Source: Caulobacteraceae bacterium (GTDB lineage Bacteria > Pseudomonadota > Alphaproteobacteria > Caulobacterales > Caulobacteraceae). Taken from it: a stretch of 33,433 nucleotides of DNA. The stretch is taken from NCBI GenBank assembly GCA_031291645.1, contig JARLIQ010000117.1:1-33433 (forward strand), read 5' to 3'. Numbering within the stretch: position 1 is the stretch's first letter; the number at the start of each line of letters is the position of its first letter. The position numbers were made by a program, and so were the translations under genes. Of the stretch, positions 9,549-18,743 are shown piece by piece. Below the pieces are notes generated by a model. It saw only the letters and a list, made by a program, of their open reading frames with translations. It did not search any database and was not told where the DNA came from.

Positions 9549-9586
9549 CCCCCTCCCCCTCGCGGGGAGGGGGCGGGGGGTGGGGG
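9549..9586 (+). repeat. GC-rich palindromic repeat, copy C
   Basis: A 10-bp stem (9549-9558 with 9564-9573, loop CTCGC) has a G-rich tail to 9586. It has the same architecture and orientation as copy A. It pairs with inverted copy D about 70 bp downstream, forming a short gene-free version of the unit that brackets the DUF559 gene. Confidence 0.85.
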
Positions 9587-9658
9587 CGCCAGCGCCGTGC
9601 TGGCCGTCCTCGCACCCCCGCGCTGAAACGCCGTCCGATCCCCGGAAGCGCACAGCCG

Positions 9659-9696
9659 ACACCCCCACCCCAACCCCTCCCCGCAAGGGGGAGGGG
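9659..9696 (-). repeat. GC-rich palindromic repeat, copy D (inverted relative to C)
   Basis: The tail ACACCCCCACCCCAA (9659-9673) precedes a 9-bp stem (CCCCTCCCC at 9674-9682 with GGGGAGGGG at 9688-9696). It is the reverse orientation of copies A and C. The bases between C and D (9587-9658) show no DUF559 remnant and no gene. Confidence 0.85.
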
Positions 9697-9732
9697 CTCG
9701 GGAGGCTGCCGGTTCTCCGCGTGCCCGCTTCC

Positions 9733-10854
9733 TCAGCCCCGCTTCCGCACGAACACCGTGCCGGCCGAATAGCCGGCGCCGAAGCTGCAGATCAGGCCGA
9801 GGTCGCCGGCGGCCATGTCGTCGGAATGGCTGTGGAAGGCGATGATCGAGCCGGCCGACGAGGTGTTGGCGTATTCGTCGAGGATGATGACGTTCTCCTC
9901 GGGCGTCGGCTCGCGGCCGAGCACCTTGCGGCCGATCATCTCGTTCATGTTGATGTTGGCCTGGTGCAGCCACAGGCGCTTGAGCGCGGCGGGCTGCAGG
10001 CCCAGTTCGCCCGCGTGGTCCAGGATCATCTCCGAGACCATCGGCACCACCTCGCGGAACACCTTGCGGCCTTCCTGCACGAACAGCTTGTCCGGCTTGC
10101 CCACGCCCTCGGGCGCGGCGCGGTTCAGGAAGCCGAAGTTGTTGCGGATGTTGTTCGAGAACACCGTCTTCAGCCGGGTCCCCAGGATGTCCCAGCCGCC
10201 GGTCGCGTCCTCGGCCCGCTCGACGATGACGGCGGTGGCGACGTCGCCGAAGATGAAGTGGCTGTCGCGGTCGCGGAAGTTCAGGTGGCCGGAGCAGATC
10301 TCCGGATTGACCATCAGCACCGCCCGGGCCGAGCCGGCGGCGATGAAGTCGGCGGCGGTCTTGATCCCGAAGGTGGCGGACGAGCAGGCGACGTTCATGT
10401 CGAAGGCGAAGCCGCCGATCCCCAGGGCCTCCTGGACCTCGATCGACATGGCGGGATAGGCGCGCTGCATGTTCGAGGCGGCGCACAGGACCGCGTCGAT
10501 CCGGCTGGCCGGCTTGCCCCAGCGTGCGATCGCCTGGCGCGCGGCGTCCACGGCCATCTCGGCCATCACCGAAATCTGCTCGTTTGGCCGCTCGGGGATG
10601 ATCGGACGCATGATCTCGGGGTCGACGATGCCGGCCTTGTCCACCACGTGGCGTGAGCGGATGCCCGAGGCCTTGACGATGAACTCGGCCGAGGAGGGCG
10701 TCTGCGCCTGGACCTCGCCGGCGGCGATCGCCTCGGCGTTGGCGGCGTTGAACCGCTCGGCGAAGGCGTTGAAGGTCTCGACGAGTTCTTCGTTCGATAC
10801 GGCTTGCGGCGGGGTGTAGAGCCCCGTCGCCGCGATCACGGCCTGGTGCGACAA
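9733..10854 (-). CDS. 3-oxoacyl-ACP synthase III (KAS III/FabH-like) family protein
   Basis: This thiolase-fold condensing enzyme of 373 residues is longer than housekeeping FabH (about 320). The catalytic triad is intact: Cys157 in NVACSSATFG, His297 in WLHQANINMN and Asn330 in EYANTSSAG. The protein begins with the usual ATGLYTPPQAVSNEEL block. No ATG occurs near that block. The TTG at 10854 is preceded by GGAGA about ten bases upstream and is the best start; a longer open frame upstream has no family similarity. Long KAS III-like enzymes can use acyl-CoA primers of medium length, but the substrate here is an inference. It is separated from the divergent outer-membrane protein gene by about 270 bp containing small hairpins. 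Confidence 0.9.
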   Translation of the reverse strand: MSHQAVIAATGLYTPPQAVSNEELVETFNAFAERFNAANAEAIAAGEVQAQTPSSAEFIVKASGIRSRHVVDKAGIVDPEIMRPIIPERPNEQISVMAEMAVDAARQAIARWGKPASRIDAVLCAASNMQRAYPAMSIEVQEALGIGGFAFDMNVACSSATFGIKTAADFIAAGSARAVLMVNPEICSGHLNFRDRDSHFIFGDVATAVIVERAEDATGGWDILGTRLKTVFSNNIRNNFGFLNRAAPEGVGKPDKLFVQEGRKVFREVVPMVSEMILDHAGELGLQPAALKRLWLHQANINMNEMIGRKVLGREPTPEENVIILDEYANTSSAGSIIAFHSHSDDMAAGDLGLICSFGAGYSAGTVFVRKRG

Positions 10855-11127
10855 GTCTGAGCGTCTCCATCGACCCAGGCCCGCGCGGCGGGCGATGGGT
10901 CCAACCCTATGACGTCCGCGATCGGGACCCGGTCCGGCGGACGGGCCTTCGGCCCACGGTCTAGATAGCACGCCCGCGGCCCGCGTCAGCCCCGCACGCC
11001 GTCACAGGGCTGACACATGACCCCCATTCTCGCCACCTCCGGGACTCGATACGGCCCTTCGCGAGTCGCAGGGTCCCGCCGGCTGGGAGGAGCAAATCGT
11101 CTCTCTGAGCAAGACTGGAGTACCCCT

Positions 11128-11673
11128 ATGAAAACCTTCGTGATCACCGCCGCGGCCGCCGCTGCCCTATTGGCCGCCGCCCCTGCGATGGCGCAGCCGG
11201 CCGACGAGAGCTTGGTCTATGCGCCGTCGTTCTACGGCAACCTGGGCTACAGCAACTTCAATTCGAACTCCGACACCGGCGCGATCACCGGCCGGCTGGG
11301 CGCCCGTTTCGGCAAGTACCTCGGGGTGGAAGGCGAGGCCGCGGCCGGCTTTGCGACCGGCCAGACCCATGCCTACGGCGGTACGGACCACGTGCGGATG
11401 AACGACGAGTACGCCGGCTACGCCGTCGGCTACCTGCCGCTGCGCCCGAACATCGACCTGCTGGCGCGGATAGGCTACGGGGCGATGGATTCCCACGTCA
11501 CCGGCGTCGACTACGCGTTCGGCCAGACCCGCAGCGGCGTCGCCTATGGCGTCGGCGGCCAGTATTTCTTCAACGGCCCCAACGGCGTGCGGCTCGACTA
11601 TACCCGGATGGACTTCGGCCCGACGACGGCCAATTCCAACACCTGGTCGCTGGCCTACGTCCGTAAATTCTAG
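11128..11673 (+). CDS. Outer-membrane beta-barrel protein
   Basis: The 181-residue protein has a classic signal peptide (MKTFVITA, Ala-rich core, cleavage after AMA at residue 22). The mature part consists of alternating amphipathic strands rich in Gly, Tyr and Phe. It resembles the small OmpA-like/OMP_b-brl barrels (SFYGNLGYSNF, ITGRLGARFGKYLGVEGEA, VRLDYTRMDF) and ends in Phe, the usual BAM recognition signal. ATG 11128 is preceded by GGAG at 11117-11120. The two-hairpin repeat element follows about 50 bases after the stop. Its function (structural, porin or adhesion) cannot be told from sequence. Confidence 0.88.
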   Translation: MKTFVITAAAAAALLAAAPAMAQPADESLVYAPSFYGNLGYSNFNSNSDTGAITGRLGARFGKYLGVEGEAAAGFATGQTHAYGGTDHVRMNDEYAGYAVGYLPLRPNIDLLARIGYGAMDSHVTGVDYAFGQTRSGVAYGVGGQYFFNGPNGVRLDYTRMDFGPTTANSNTWSLAYVRKF

Positions 11674-11721
11674 ACTGGAGCCAATCCAACAGGCTTGACC
11701 GGGGCCCAGGCTTGCCGCGAC

Positions 11722-11837
11722 TAGAACGGGTTGAGGAAAAGTGCGAAGCGGTTTTCCGCCCGCAACCCGCTCTAACTTTTTAGGATCGATCACGTTTATG
11801 ATTTTGGATTGATCCAATCCAAAATCATCGTGATCTA
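11722..11837. repeat. Two-hairpin intergenic element, divergent copy
   Basis: Hairpin 1 pairs TAGAACGGGTTG (11722-11733) with CAACCCGCTCTA (11763-11774) with one mismatch; the inner arm pairs GGAAAA with TTTTCC. A short ACTTTT linker leads to hairpin 2, whose inner stem ATGATTTTGGATT (11798-11810) pairs perfectly with 11816-11828. The element is closed by CGTGATCTA. Its length, the TAGA...TCTA borders and the tandem-hairpin layout match the copies at 16615 and 29519, but the stem sequences differ. It ends five bases before the next start codon. Confidence 0.75.
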
Positions 11838-11842
11838 ACGGC

Positions 11843-12255
11843 ATGACCTGGGCCTTCGTCATTCAGACCACGGTGTCGGCGCTCGCCATCCTTGGCCTGG
11901 TGGCCCTGGCCGGCTGGGCGAGGATCGCCGCGCCGCGTCCGCCGCTGGACGCCGCGGCGGCGCGGGCGGTGCTGGCCGAGGAGTTCCCTGACTCGCGGAT
12001 CGGCGCGGTGTGGATCGCGGCGGACGGCCGGGCCGCCGTGGCCCGCGCCGGTGAGGAGGCGCTGATCGTCTGGCTGCGCGGGGACGACTATGTGGCCCGC
12101 CAGGCGCCCTGGAGCGCGCTGGCCACAGCCCAGGTCTCGGCCGGGACCGCGCGCCTGGCCTTCCACGACGTCGCCGCGCCCGCGGCCCGCCTCGCCGTCG
12201 GCGCGCTTGCGCCCTGGCCGCCGGCGCTGGAAGCCCTGACTCTGGAGGCTGGGGC

Positions 12256-12259
<4 letters not shown>
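11843..12259 (+). CDS. Hypothetical membrane-anchored protein preceding the sterol desaturase
   Basis: The 138-residue protein has one N-terminal transmembrane helix (about residues 5-25) and a globular Ala-rich remainder. The SRIGAVWIAADGRAAVARAGEEALIVW-type pattern (split here only as description) reads as short beta strands, suggesting a small periplasmic or cytoplasmic domain. I do not recognise a named family. Its last four bases overlap the start of the desaturase gene (ATGA), so the two are probably translationally coupled and act together, perhaps as an accessory subunit of the desaturase. Confidence 0.75.
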
Positions 12260-13251
<992 letters not shown>

Positions 13252-13670
13252 AGGTTCCACGAGACCTTGCCGCTGGGGTCCGTCCAGTAAAGCGTGGTGA
13301 TGTGGTATTCGCCGCCGGGCACGGGCGTATTGTCGACCACCGGCGAGAACTGGGTCGTTCCGCCCCACTGCTGCCAGACCTGGCCGGTGGCGACGTTCAC
13401 CCTGAAAAAGCCGGCGTTGTTGACCGGCGTGCCGACGATGGTCGCCATCTCGAAGCGCGGCGCGGCGCCGGCGGCGCCGGCGGTGATCATCGAAAGGCCG
13501 ATGGCGCAAGCTGTGGCGGCCAGGACTACGCGTTTCATCACGAGCTCTCCTCTCGCACGGATTGTTGGACAACGGGCGCTACCGGGGGGCGCTACCGGCG
13601 CGCGACAAGCTTGGCCGAGGACAAGGTCCGCGCAAGTCCAATTCGGCGTATCGAGGGGCGAGGGCCGCGA

Positions 13671-14645
13671 TTAATCGCGCAGGCGCGGCAGGGCGAGGCC
13701 CGGCGCCGGCCCGGCGCGGACCAGCTCGCGCCGGAACCGGAACAGCTCGGCGGGCCGCCCGCCGGTCTCGGCGTGCAGCCGGCCAAGGCCCTCGACCAGG
13801 TCGGTGCGCTCCAGCGTGCGGCGGAAGTTCTGCTTGTGCAGGGCGACGCCGGCCACCGCCTCGACCGTGCGCTGGAGCTGGGACAGGGTGAACTCCGGCG
13901 CCATCAGCTCGAACGCCACCGGCCGGTACTTGAGCTTGCCGCGCAGGCGGCCGAGGCCGGTCGCCAGGATGCGGCGGTGGTCCGACAGCATGGGCTCGCC
14001 GAAGGCCGGGGCGTAGGCGGCGGGTTCCTCGGCGGGACGGCCCCGGGCGCGCTCGCGGTCGCGGGCGGCCTCGGGCGCCAGGCCCGCCTCGTAGAGCAGC
14101 TCGTAGCGCTCCAGCACCCGTTCCTCGTTCCACGGCGAGCCGTCGAGCGCGAACAGGAGGCGCGCGCGGGCCAGCCGCTCCTCGCTGGTCGCCCAGCGTA
14201 GCAGGGGCGGGACCAGGACCTCGTCGATCAGGGCCGGGCGCCCGCGCCGCCAGTCCTCCCAGGGGAAGAAGCGCGCGATCGGGGTCCAGAAGGTGTCCGG
14301 CGCCTGGGTCGTGGCGGCCTGGGGCGTCAGGGCCAGGTAGCCGACCGAGATCACCCGCGCCCCGCCCGCGCCGACGTCGGCCAGGGGCGCGTCGCGGCCC
14401 TTGTCGCCGAAGGTGTAGAGCTGCTCGACGAAGCCCAGCTCGAACCGCGTCTGCTCGCGCACGAAGGCGCGCACGGCCAGCTCGAACGTGCGGTGGCCGT
14501 CCGGGTCGAACGGGCCGAACGGCAGGCCCGCCAGGGCCGCGGCCTCGCCCGTCACGGCGTCGTGCGGCCGCACGGTCAGGGCCACGGCCTCGCCGTCGCG
14601 GACCGCGATGATGACCGCCGAAAGGCCGATGACGATCGAGGTCAT
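13671..14645 (-). CDS. NrtR/NadQ-type NAD-regulator-like protein with degenerate Nudix domain
   Basis: The 324-residue protein begins with a Nudix-like fold (SIVIGLSAVIIAV). The Nudix box is eroded: Glu, seven residues, then RE is still seen in ELAVRAFVREQTRFELGF, but the paired catalytic glutamates are missing. A C-terminal winged-helix-like domain follows (PEFTLSQLQRTVEAVAG, then QNFRRTLER). This layout fits the transcriptional regulators of NAD metabolism found in alphaproteobacteria (COG4111/NadQ-like or NrtR-like). The domain probably senses an NAD-related nucleotide rather than hydrolysing one; this is inference. It starts seven bases after the stop of the HD phosphohydrolase gene, so the two form an operon. 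Confidence 0.75.
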   Translation of the reverse strand: MTSIVIGLSAVIIAVRDGEAVALTVRPHDAVTGEAAALAGLPFGPFDPDGHRTFELAVRAFVREQTRFELGFVEQLYTFGDKGRDAPLADVGAGGARVISVGYLALTPQAATTQAPDTFWTPIARFFPWEDWRRGRPALIDEVLVPPLLRWATSEERLARARLLFALDGSPWNEERVLERYELLYEAGLAPEAARDRERARGRPAEEPAAYAPAFGEPMLSDHRRILATGLGRLRGKLKYRPVAFELMAPEFTLSQLQRTVEAVAGVALHKQNFRRTLERTDLVEGLGRLHAETGGRPAELFRFRRELVRAGPAPGLALPRLRD

Positions 14646-14652
14646 GCCGGGC

Positions 14653-15303
14653 CTATTCCGTGTCGAAGGCGGCCGGCGTCGCCTCGTAGCCGGCGGCTTC
14701 GGACAGAAGGTGGAAGCGGTGCAGGTAGCGGGCCTGCGCCTCGGCGGCGGACAGGGGCTCGATGGTGAGGACGTAGTCCCTGGGCGGGCGGCCGAACAGC
14801 TTGAGCGCCTCGTCGGGCTCGAAGCCGGCGAGCTGGGTCGCCTCGAAGAAGGCCGAGGCGCAGTCGGCCTGCTTGATCAGGGTCTTGACCATGGCCGGCG
14901 TGCGGGCCGGCAGGCCGAAGCGCACGTGGATCGCCGTCTCCAGCCGGTCCTCGAAGCTGCGGTAGTTCAGGCCGAGCGCCGACTTGAAGGGAGAGATCAT
15001 GTCGCCGATCACATATTCGGGCGCGTCGTGCAGCAGCGCCGCCAGCCGCCAGCGCGGGTCGAGCGCGGGCTGCAGGTGGACGGCGATCTCCTCCACCACC
15101 ATCGAATGCTGGGCGACGGAGAAGCCGTGCTCGCCGATGGTCTGGCCGTTCCAGCGCGCGACCCGGGCCAGGCCGTGGGCGATGTCCTCGATCTCGATGT
15201 CGAGCGGGGAGGGGTCCAGGAGGTCGAGCCGGCGGCCCGACAGCATGCGCTGCCAGGCGCGCGGCTGGGGCGGTGATTTGATCTGGCGCAGCGCTTTGCC
15301 CAC
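14653..15303 (-). CDS. HD-domain phosphohydrolase (YfbR-like nucleotidase)
   Basis: The 216-residue protein has HD-superfamily metal ligands in place: His66 (FSVAQHS), His92-Asp93 (LLHDAPEYVIGD) and Asp147 (IKQADCAS). The HDAPEYVIGD segment is characteristic of the YfbR-like 5'-nucleotidases, which release phosphate from (deoxy)nucleoside monophosphates. The GTG at 15303 is chosen because AGGA lies eight bases upstream and an upstream extension shows no family similarity. The gene is followed closely by the Nudix-type regulator, which suggests a role in nucleotide or NAD precursor turnover. It diverges from the universal stress protein gene. Confidence 0.87.
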   Translation of the reverse strand: MGKALRQIKSPPQPRAWQRMLSGRRLDLLDPSPLDIEIEDIAHGLARVARWNGQTIGEHGFSVAQHSMVVEEIAVHLQPALDPRWRLAALLHDAPEYVIGDMISPFKSALGLNYRSFEDRLETAIHVRFGLPARTPAMVKTLIKQADCASAFFEATQLAGFEPDEALKLFGRPPRDYVLTIEPLSAAEAQARYLHRFHLLSEAAGYEATPAAFDTE

Positions 15304-15392
15304 GAGAGCGTTCCTATGATGCAAGGCTAGGTGCGTGATGTATCGTACCTCGGTTGCAAATGCTGACGCCGAAAAAGACGGAAAGGACAAAA

Positions 15393-16223
15393 ATGGCTGT
15401 CGAAGGCATCTCCTGGGCGCGGATCATGGCGCCGGTGGCTGGGGGCGACGCGGACGTCGGCGTCCTGGCCGCCGCGGCCGTGCTGGCCGCGCCGTTCGAG
15501 GCGGAGGTGGCTGCGGTCTATACGCCGGCGGACGTCGCGGACCTGATGCCCTGGATGGGCGAGGGCTTCATGGGCGGGGTGCAGGTCACCGCGGTCCAGA
15601 GCCTGAAGGAGGCCGCCGCCGAGGGCGAGACGGCTGCGCGCGCCGCCTGCGAGGCGCTGGCCTATCCGCACAAGAGCTTCACCGCCCTGACCTCGCCGGT
15701 GTGGTCGGCCCTGTCGATGGAGGGACGGCTGTCCGACGTGGTGGTGTTCGACGACGCCACCGCCCGCGGCCGCGGGCCGCTGGCCGAATCGTTCCAGCAG
15801 GTGGTGGCCGACGAGCAGCGGCCGACCGTGGTGGCCCGCCCGGGCCTGACCGCCGGCGGCTGCATCGCGGTCGCGTGGGACGGCGGCAAGGAGGCCAGCC
15901 GCGCCGCCCGCACCGCCCTGCCGCTGCTGCAGAAGGCGTCCAAGGTGGTGATCCTGGCCGCGCCGGCCTCCTCGGCCCGCTATTTCGACCCGGCCCGGCT
16001 GCAGGGCTTCCTGGCCGGGCGCGGGGTGAAGGCCGAGGTCCAGGTCCTGACCCAGGCGGGCGATCCGGCCCCCACCTTGCTGGCCGCGGCCCAGCAGGTC
16101 CAGGCGAGCCTCTTGGTCGCCGGCGCCTTCGGCCACCCGCGGCTGCAGGAGTTCATCTTCGGCGGGACCACCCGCTCGTTCCTCAACGCGAACGGCGCGC
16201 CGTCGCTGTTCCTCTCGCACTGA
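15393..16223 (+). CDS. Universal stress protein, tandem UspA-type
   Basis: The 276-residue length fits two consecutive Usp domains of about 140 residues. The second half keeps the nucleotide-binding signature as GAFGHPRLQEFIFGGTTR, which fits G-2X-G-9X-G with Gly in place of the usual Ser/Thr. The first half is degenerate. Usp proteins are cytoplasmic and bind ATP or respond to stress. ATG 15393 is preferred over the upstream ATG at 15354 because GGAAAGGAC lies just ahead and MAVEGISWARIMAPV is the usual family start. A small unknown gene follows 25 bases downstream and may be cotranscribed. Confidence 0.88.
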   Translation: MAVEGISWARIMAPVAGGDADVGVLAAAAVLAAPFEAEVAAVYTPADVADLMPWMGEGFMGGVQVTAVQSLKEAAAEGETAARAACEALAYPHKSFTALTSPVWSALSMEGRLSDVVVFDDATARGRGPLAESFQQVVADEQRPTVVARPGLTAGGCIAVAWDGGKEASRAARTALPLLQKASKVVILAAPASSARYFDPARLQGFLAGRGVKAEVQVLTQAGDPAPTLLAAAQQVQASLLVAGAFGHPRLQEFIFGGTTRSFLNANGAPSLFLSH

Positions 16224-16248
16224 GCTTTCTGAAAGGACGCCGTCGGCC

Positions 16249-16617
16249 ATGGGCCTGAACCGCATCGTCATGCGCCTTGCGCGCAATCCTGGGACCGAAT
16301 TCGCCGATGGGGACGACCATCGGGGCTATACGCTGGTCGCGCCCCTGACCGCGGACGGCAAGCTGGATGAGGCGGCCTTCCGGGCCCACAAGGCCGCCTT
16401 CACCGTGCGCCACTTCGCGCCCGACGAGGACCCGCAGGAGGGCAAGCTGGCCCGCCGCGGCGAGCGCTGGTTCTTCGACTACGGCGACACCGGCGAGGCG
16501 GACGAGCCGCTCTACCGCATCGGCGAGCATCGCTTCTCGGTCGGCGAATACGTGAGCATCACCGACGAGGACGGCCGCCTGCTGACCTACAAGGTGACGG
16601 AAGTGACCCCCGCCTAG
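16249..16617 (+). CDS. Conserved hypothetical protein
   Basis: This 122-residue soluble protein has no signal peptide or membrane segment and is acidic. Motif-like stretches are MGLNRIVMRLARNPG at the N-terminus, RRGERWFFDYGD in the middle, and HRFSVGEYVSITDEDG near the end, which looks like a beta-rich domain. I recognise no named family. It follows the universal stress protein gene by 25 bases on the same strand. Its stop codon TAG coincides with the first three bases of a two-hairpin repeat element, so the native C-terminus may have been altered by insertion. Confidence 0.8.
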   Translation: MGLNRIVMRLARNPGTEFADGDDHRGYTLVAPLTADGKLDEAAFRAHKAAFTVRHFAPDEDPQEGKLARRGERWFFDYGDTGEADEPLYRIGEHRFSVGEYVSITDEDGRLLTYKVTEVTPA

Positions 16618-16728
16618 AGCCTGTTCGGATCAGGCGGACTCGCCTGATCCGATAAAACAGGCTCTAATTCAAAATGTTAGAGCGTGACGGGCGCCGAAAC
16701 CGCACACACTTTCGGCGGTCACGCTCTA
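16615..16728. repeat. Two-hairpin intergenic element, copy 1 (114 bp)
   Basis: Hairpin 1 (16615-16666) pairs TAGAGCCTGTT with AACAGGCTCTA and, inside, CGGATCAGGCG with CGCCTGATCCG. A short AT-rich linker follows. Hairpin 2 (16678-16728) pairs TAGAGCGTGAC with GTCACGCTCTA and contains GCCGAAA opposite TTTCGGC. Hairpin 2 is almost identical to the copy at 29581-29632, whereas hairpin 1 differs in sequence but keeps its pairing. The element begins exactly at the stop codon of the upstream gene. Confidence 0.9.
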
Positions 16729-16790
16729 GGGTAGGCCAGTGCGCCGGTTCCGGCTATTCCGGTCGCCGATCGTCCCTGGAGGCGCCGAAC

Positions 16791-18743
16791 ATGGCCATGA
16801 CGTCCGACGAACCGGGGGCCGGGGCGCCCGCCGTCCAGGCGCCCTACGGGACCTGGGCCTCGCCCATCTCCGCCGCGAGCCTGGCCAAGGGGGCCATCGG
16901 CGTGTCCGACCTGCGCGCGGCGGACGGCCGGCTCTACTGGCTGGAGAACCGCCCGGACGAGCGCGGGCGGATGGTGGCCATGACCGGCGACGCCGCCGCC
17001 GTGCGCCAGCTGACGCCCGAGGGCTTCAACGTCCGCACGCGGGTGCATGAATACGGCGGCGCCGCCTATGTCGTGGTCGCGGACACGCTCTATTTCGCCA
17101 ATTTCGCCGACCAGCGGCTCTACGCCCAGCGGCCCGGCGCGGCGCCCGAGCCGCTGACGCCGGAGGGCTACCGCTACGCCGACTGCGTCGCCGCGCCCGG
17201 CGGCGGCCTGATCGGGGTGCGCGAGGACCACAACGACCCGGCCGACATCCGCAACGCGGTGGTGGCCCTGTCCGGCCGGGCCGGGGACGCCGGCCGCGTC
17301 CTGTTCGGCGACAGCGATTTCGTCGCTTATCCGCGCGTCAGCCCCGACGGGCGGCGCCTGGCGTGGATGGCCTGGGACCATCCGAACATGCCCTGGGACG
17401 ACACGCGGCTCTATGTGGCCGACCTGGGCGCGGACGGCTTGGCGAACATCCGGCCGGTCGCCGGCGGCGGCGCGGAATCGGTGATGGAGCCGCGGTGGGG
17501 CGAGGACGGCGCCCTCCATTTCATCTCCGACCGCACGGGCTTCTGGAACCTCTACGTGCGTCGCGGCGAGGCGGTGGAGGCGATCCTGCCGATGGAGGCC
17601 GAATTCGCCGGGCCGCTGTGGGGCCTCGGCCAATCCAACTATGCGCTGATGGGCGAGGGGCGGATCGTCGCCGCCCACTCGGGCCCGGACGGCGACCGGC
17701 TGGTGGTGATCGAGCCCGGGGCGGGCGCCGCGCGGCCGCTTGCCCTGCCGTTCACAGTCATCGGCGCGGTGCAGGCGCTGGACGAGCGCACCGTCGCCCT
17801 GGCCGCGGCCTCGGGCGTGGAGACCGGCGCGATCGTCACCGTCGACATCGAGACGGGCGCCGCCGCGGTGGTCCGCCGCCCGTCGCCGGCCGCGATCGAC
17901 GCCCGTTCCATATCCACGGCCCAGGCCATCACCTTCCCCGGGGCCGGCGGCCGCGAGGTCCACGCCCTCTACTACCCGCCGGTCAACGGCGACTTCACCG
18001 CCCCGGCGGGCGAGGCGCCGCCCCTGATCGTGCAGGTCCACGGCGGGCCGACCGGCCAGGCGTCGGCGGCCTTCAGCCTGGCCAACCAGTTCTGGACCAG
18101 CCGCGGCTTCGCCATCGTCGACGTCGACTACGGCGGCTCGGCCGGATACGGCCGCGCCTACCGCCAGCGGCTGAACGGCCAGTGGGGCGTGGTGGACGTC
18201 GAGGACGTGATCGCCGCCGCCCGCAGCCTGGCCGAGCGCGGCCTGGCCGACCCGAGGCGCGTGGCCATCCACGGCGGCAGCGCCGGCGGCTTCACCGTGC
18301 TGGCGGCCCTGTCGCAGAGCGAGGTGTTCAAGGCCGGCGCCAGCTTCTACGGCGTCGCGGACCTCGGCGCCCTGGCCCGCGACACCCACAAGTTCGAGAG
18401 CCGCTACCTGGACAACCTGGTCGGGCCCTGGCCGGCGGCCAAGGCGCTCTACGACGCCCGCTCGCCGCTGAACCATCTGGAGGGCTTCAGCGCGCCGCTG
18501 ATCATCTTCCAGGGCGCGGACGACCCGGTCGTGCCGCCCAACCAGGCGCACATGATCCTGGACGCCCTGCGCCAGCGCCGCCAGCCGGTCGCCTACATGG
18601 AGTTCGCCGGCGAATCCCATGGCTTCCGCCGCGCCGAGACCCTGATCGCGTCGAAGGAGGCCGAGCTCTATTTCTACGGTCGGGTGTTCGGCTTCACCCC
18701 CGCCGACCCGTTGCCGGGGGTCCCGATCGAGAACCTCGGCTAG
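16791..18743 (+). CDS. S9 family prolyl-oligopeptidase-type serine peptidase
   Basis: The 650-residue protein has an N-terminal beta-propeller region (about residues 30-380) with repeats such as YPRVSPDGRRLAWMAWDHPNMPWDD and a C-terminal alpha/beta-hydrolase domain. The catalytic triad is visible: Ser497 in GGSAGG, Asp578 in QGADDPVVPPNQ and His610 in ESHGFR. It resembles the acylaminoacyl-peptidase/dipeptidyl-peptidase branch (S9C). It has no signal peptide, so it is probably cytoplasmic and acts in peptide turnover. ATG 16791 is preceded by GGAGG at 16778-16782; the frame upstream runs through the repeat element and is not coding. Its stop shares CTAG with the stop of a beta-galactosidase relic on the other strand. 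Confidence 0.95.
   Translation: MAMTSDEPGAGAPAVQAPYGTWASPISAASLAKGAIGVSDLRAADGRLYWLENRPDERGRMVAMTGDAAAVRQLTPEGFNVRTRVHEYGGAAYVVVADTLYFANFADQRLYAQRPGAAPEPLTPEGYRYADCVAAPGGGLIGVREDHNDPADIRNAVVALSGRAGDAGRVLFGDSDFVAYPRVSPDGRRLAWMAWDHPNMPWDDTRLYVADLGADGLANIRPVAGGGAESVMEPRWGEDGALHFISDRTGFWNLYVRRGEAVEAILPMEAEFAGPLWGLGQSNYALMGEGRIVAAHSGPDGDRLVVIEPGAGAARPLALPFTVIGAVQALDERTVALAAASGVETGAIVTVDIETGAAAVVRRPSPAAIDARSISTAQAITFPGAGGREVHALYYPPVNGDFTAPAGEAPPLIVQVHGGPTGQASAAFSLANQFWTSRGFAIVDVDYGGSAGYGRAYRQRLNGQWGVVDVEDVIAAARSLAERGLADPRRVAIHGGSAGGFTVLAALSQSEVFKAGASFYGVADLGALARDTHKFESRYLDNLVGPWPAAKALYDARSPLNHLEGFSAPLIIFQGADDPVVPPNQAHMILDALRQRRQPVAYMEFAGESHGFRRAETLIASKEAELYFYGRVFGFTPADPLPGVPIENLG

Noticed and set aside
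16674-16790. Upstream start for the S9 peptidase
   Set aside because: The extension lies in the two-hairpin element, while ATG 16791 has a GGAGG site.
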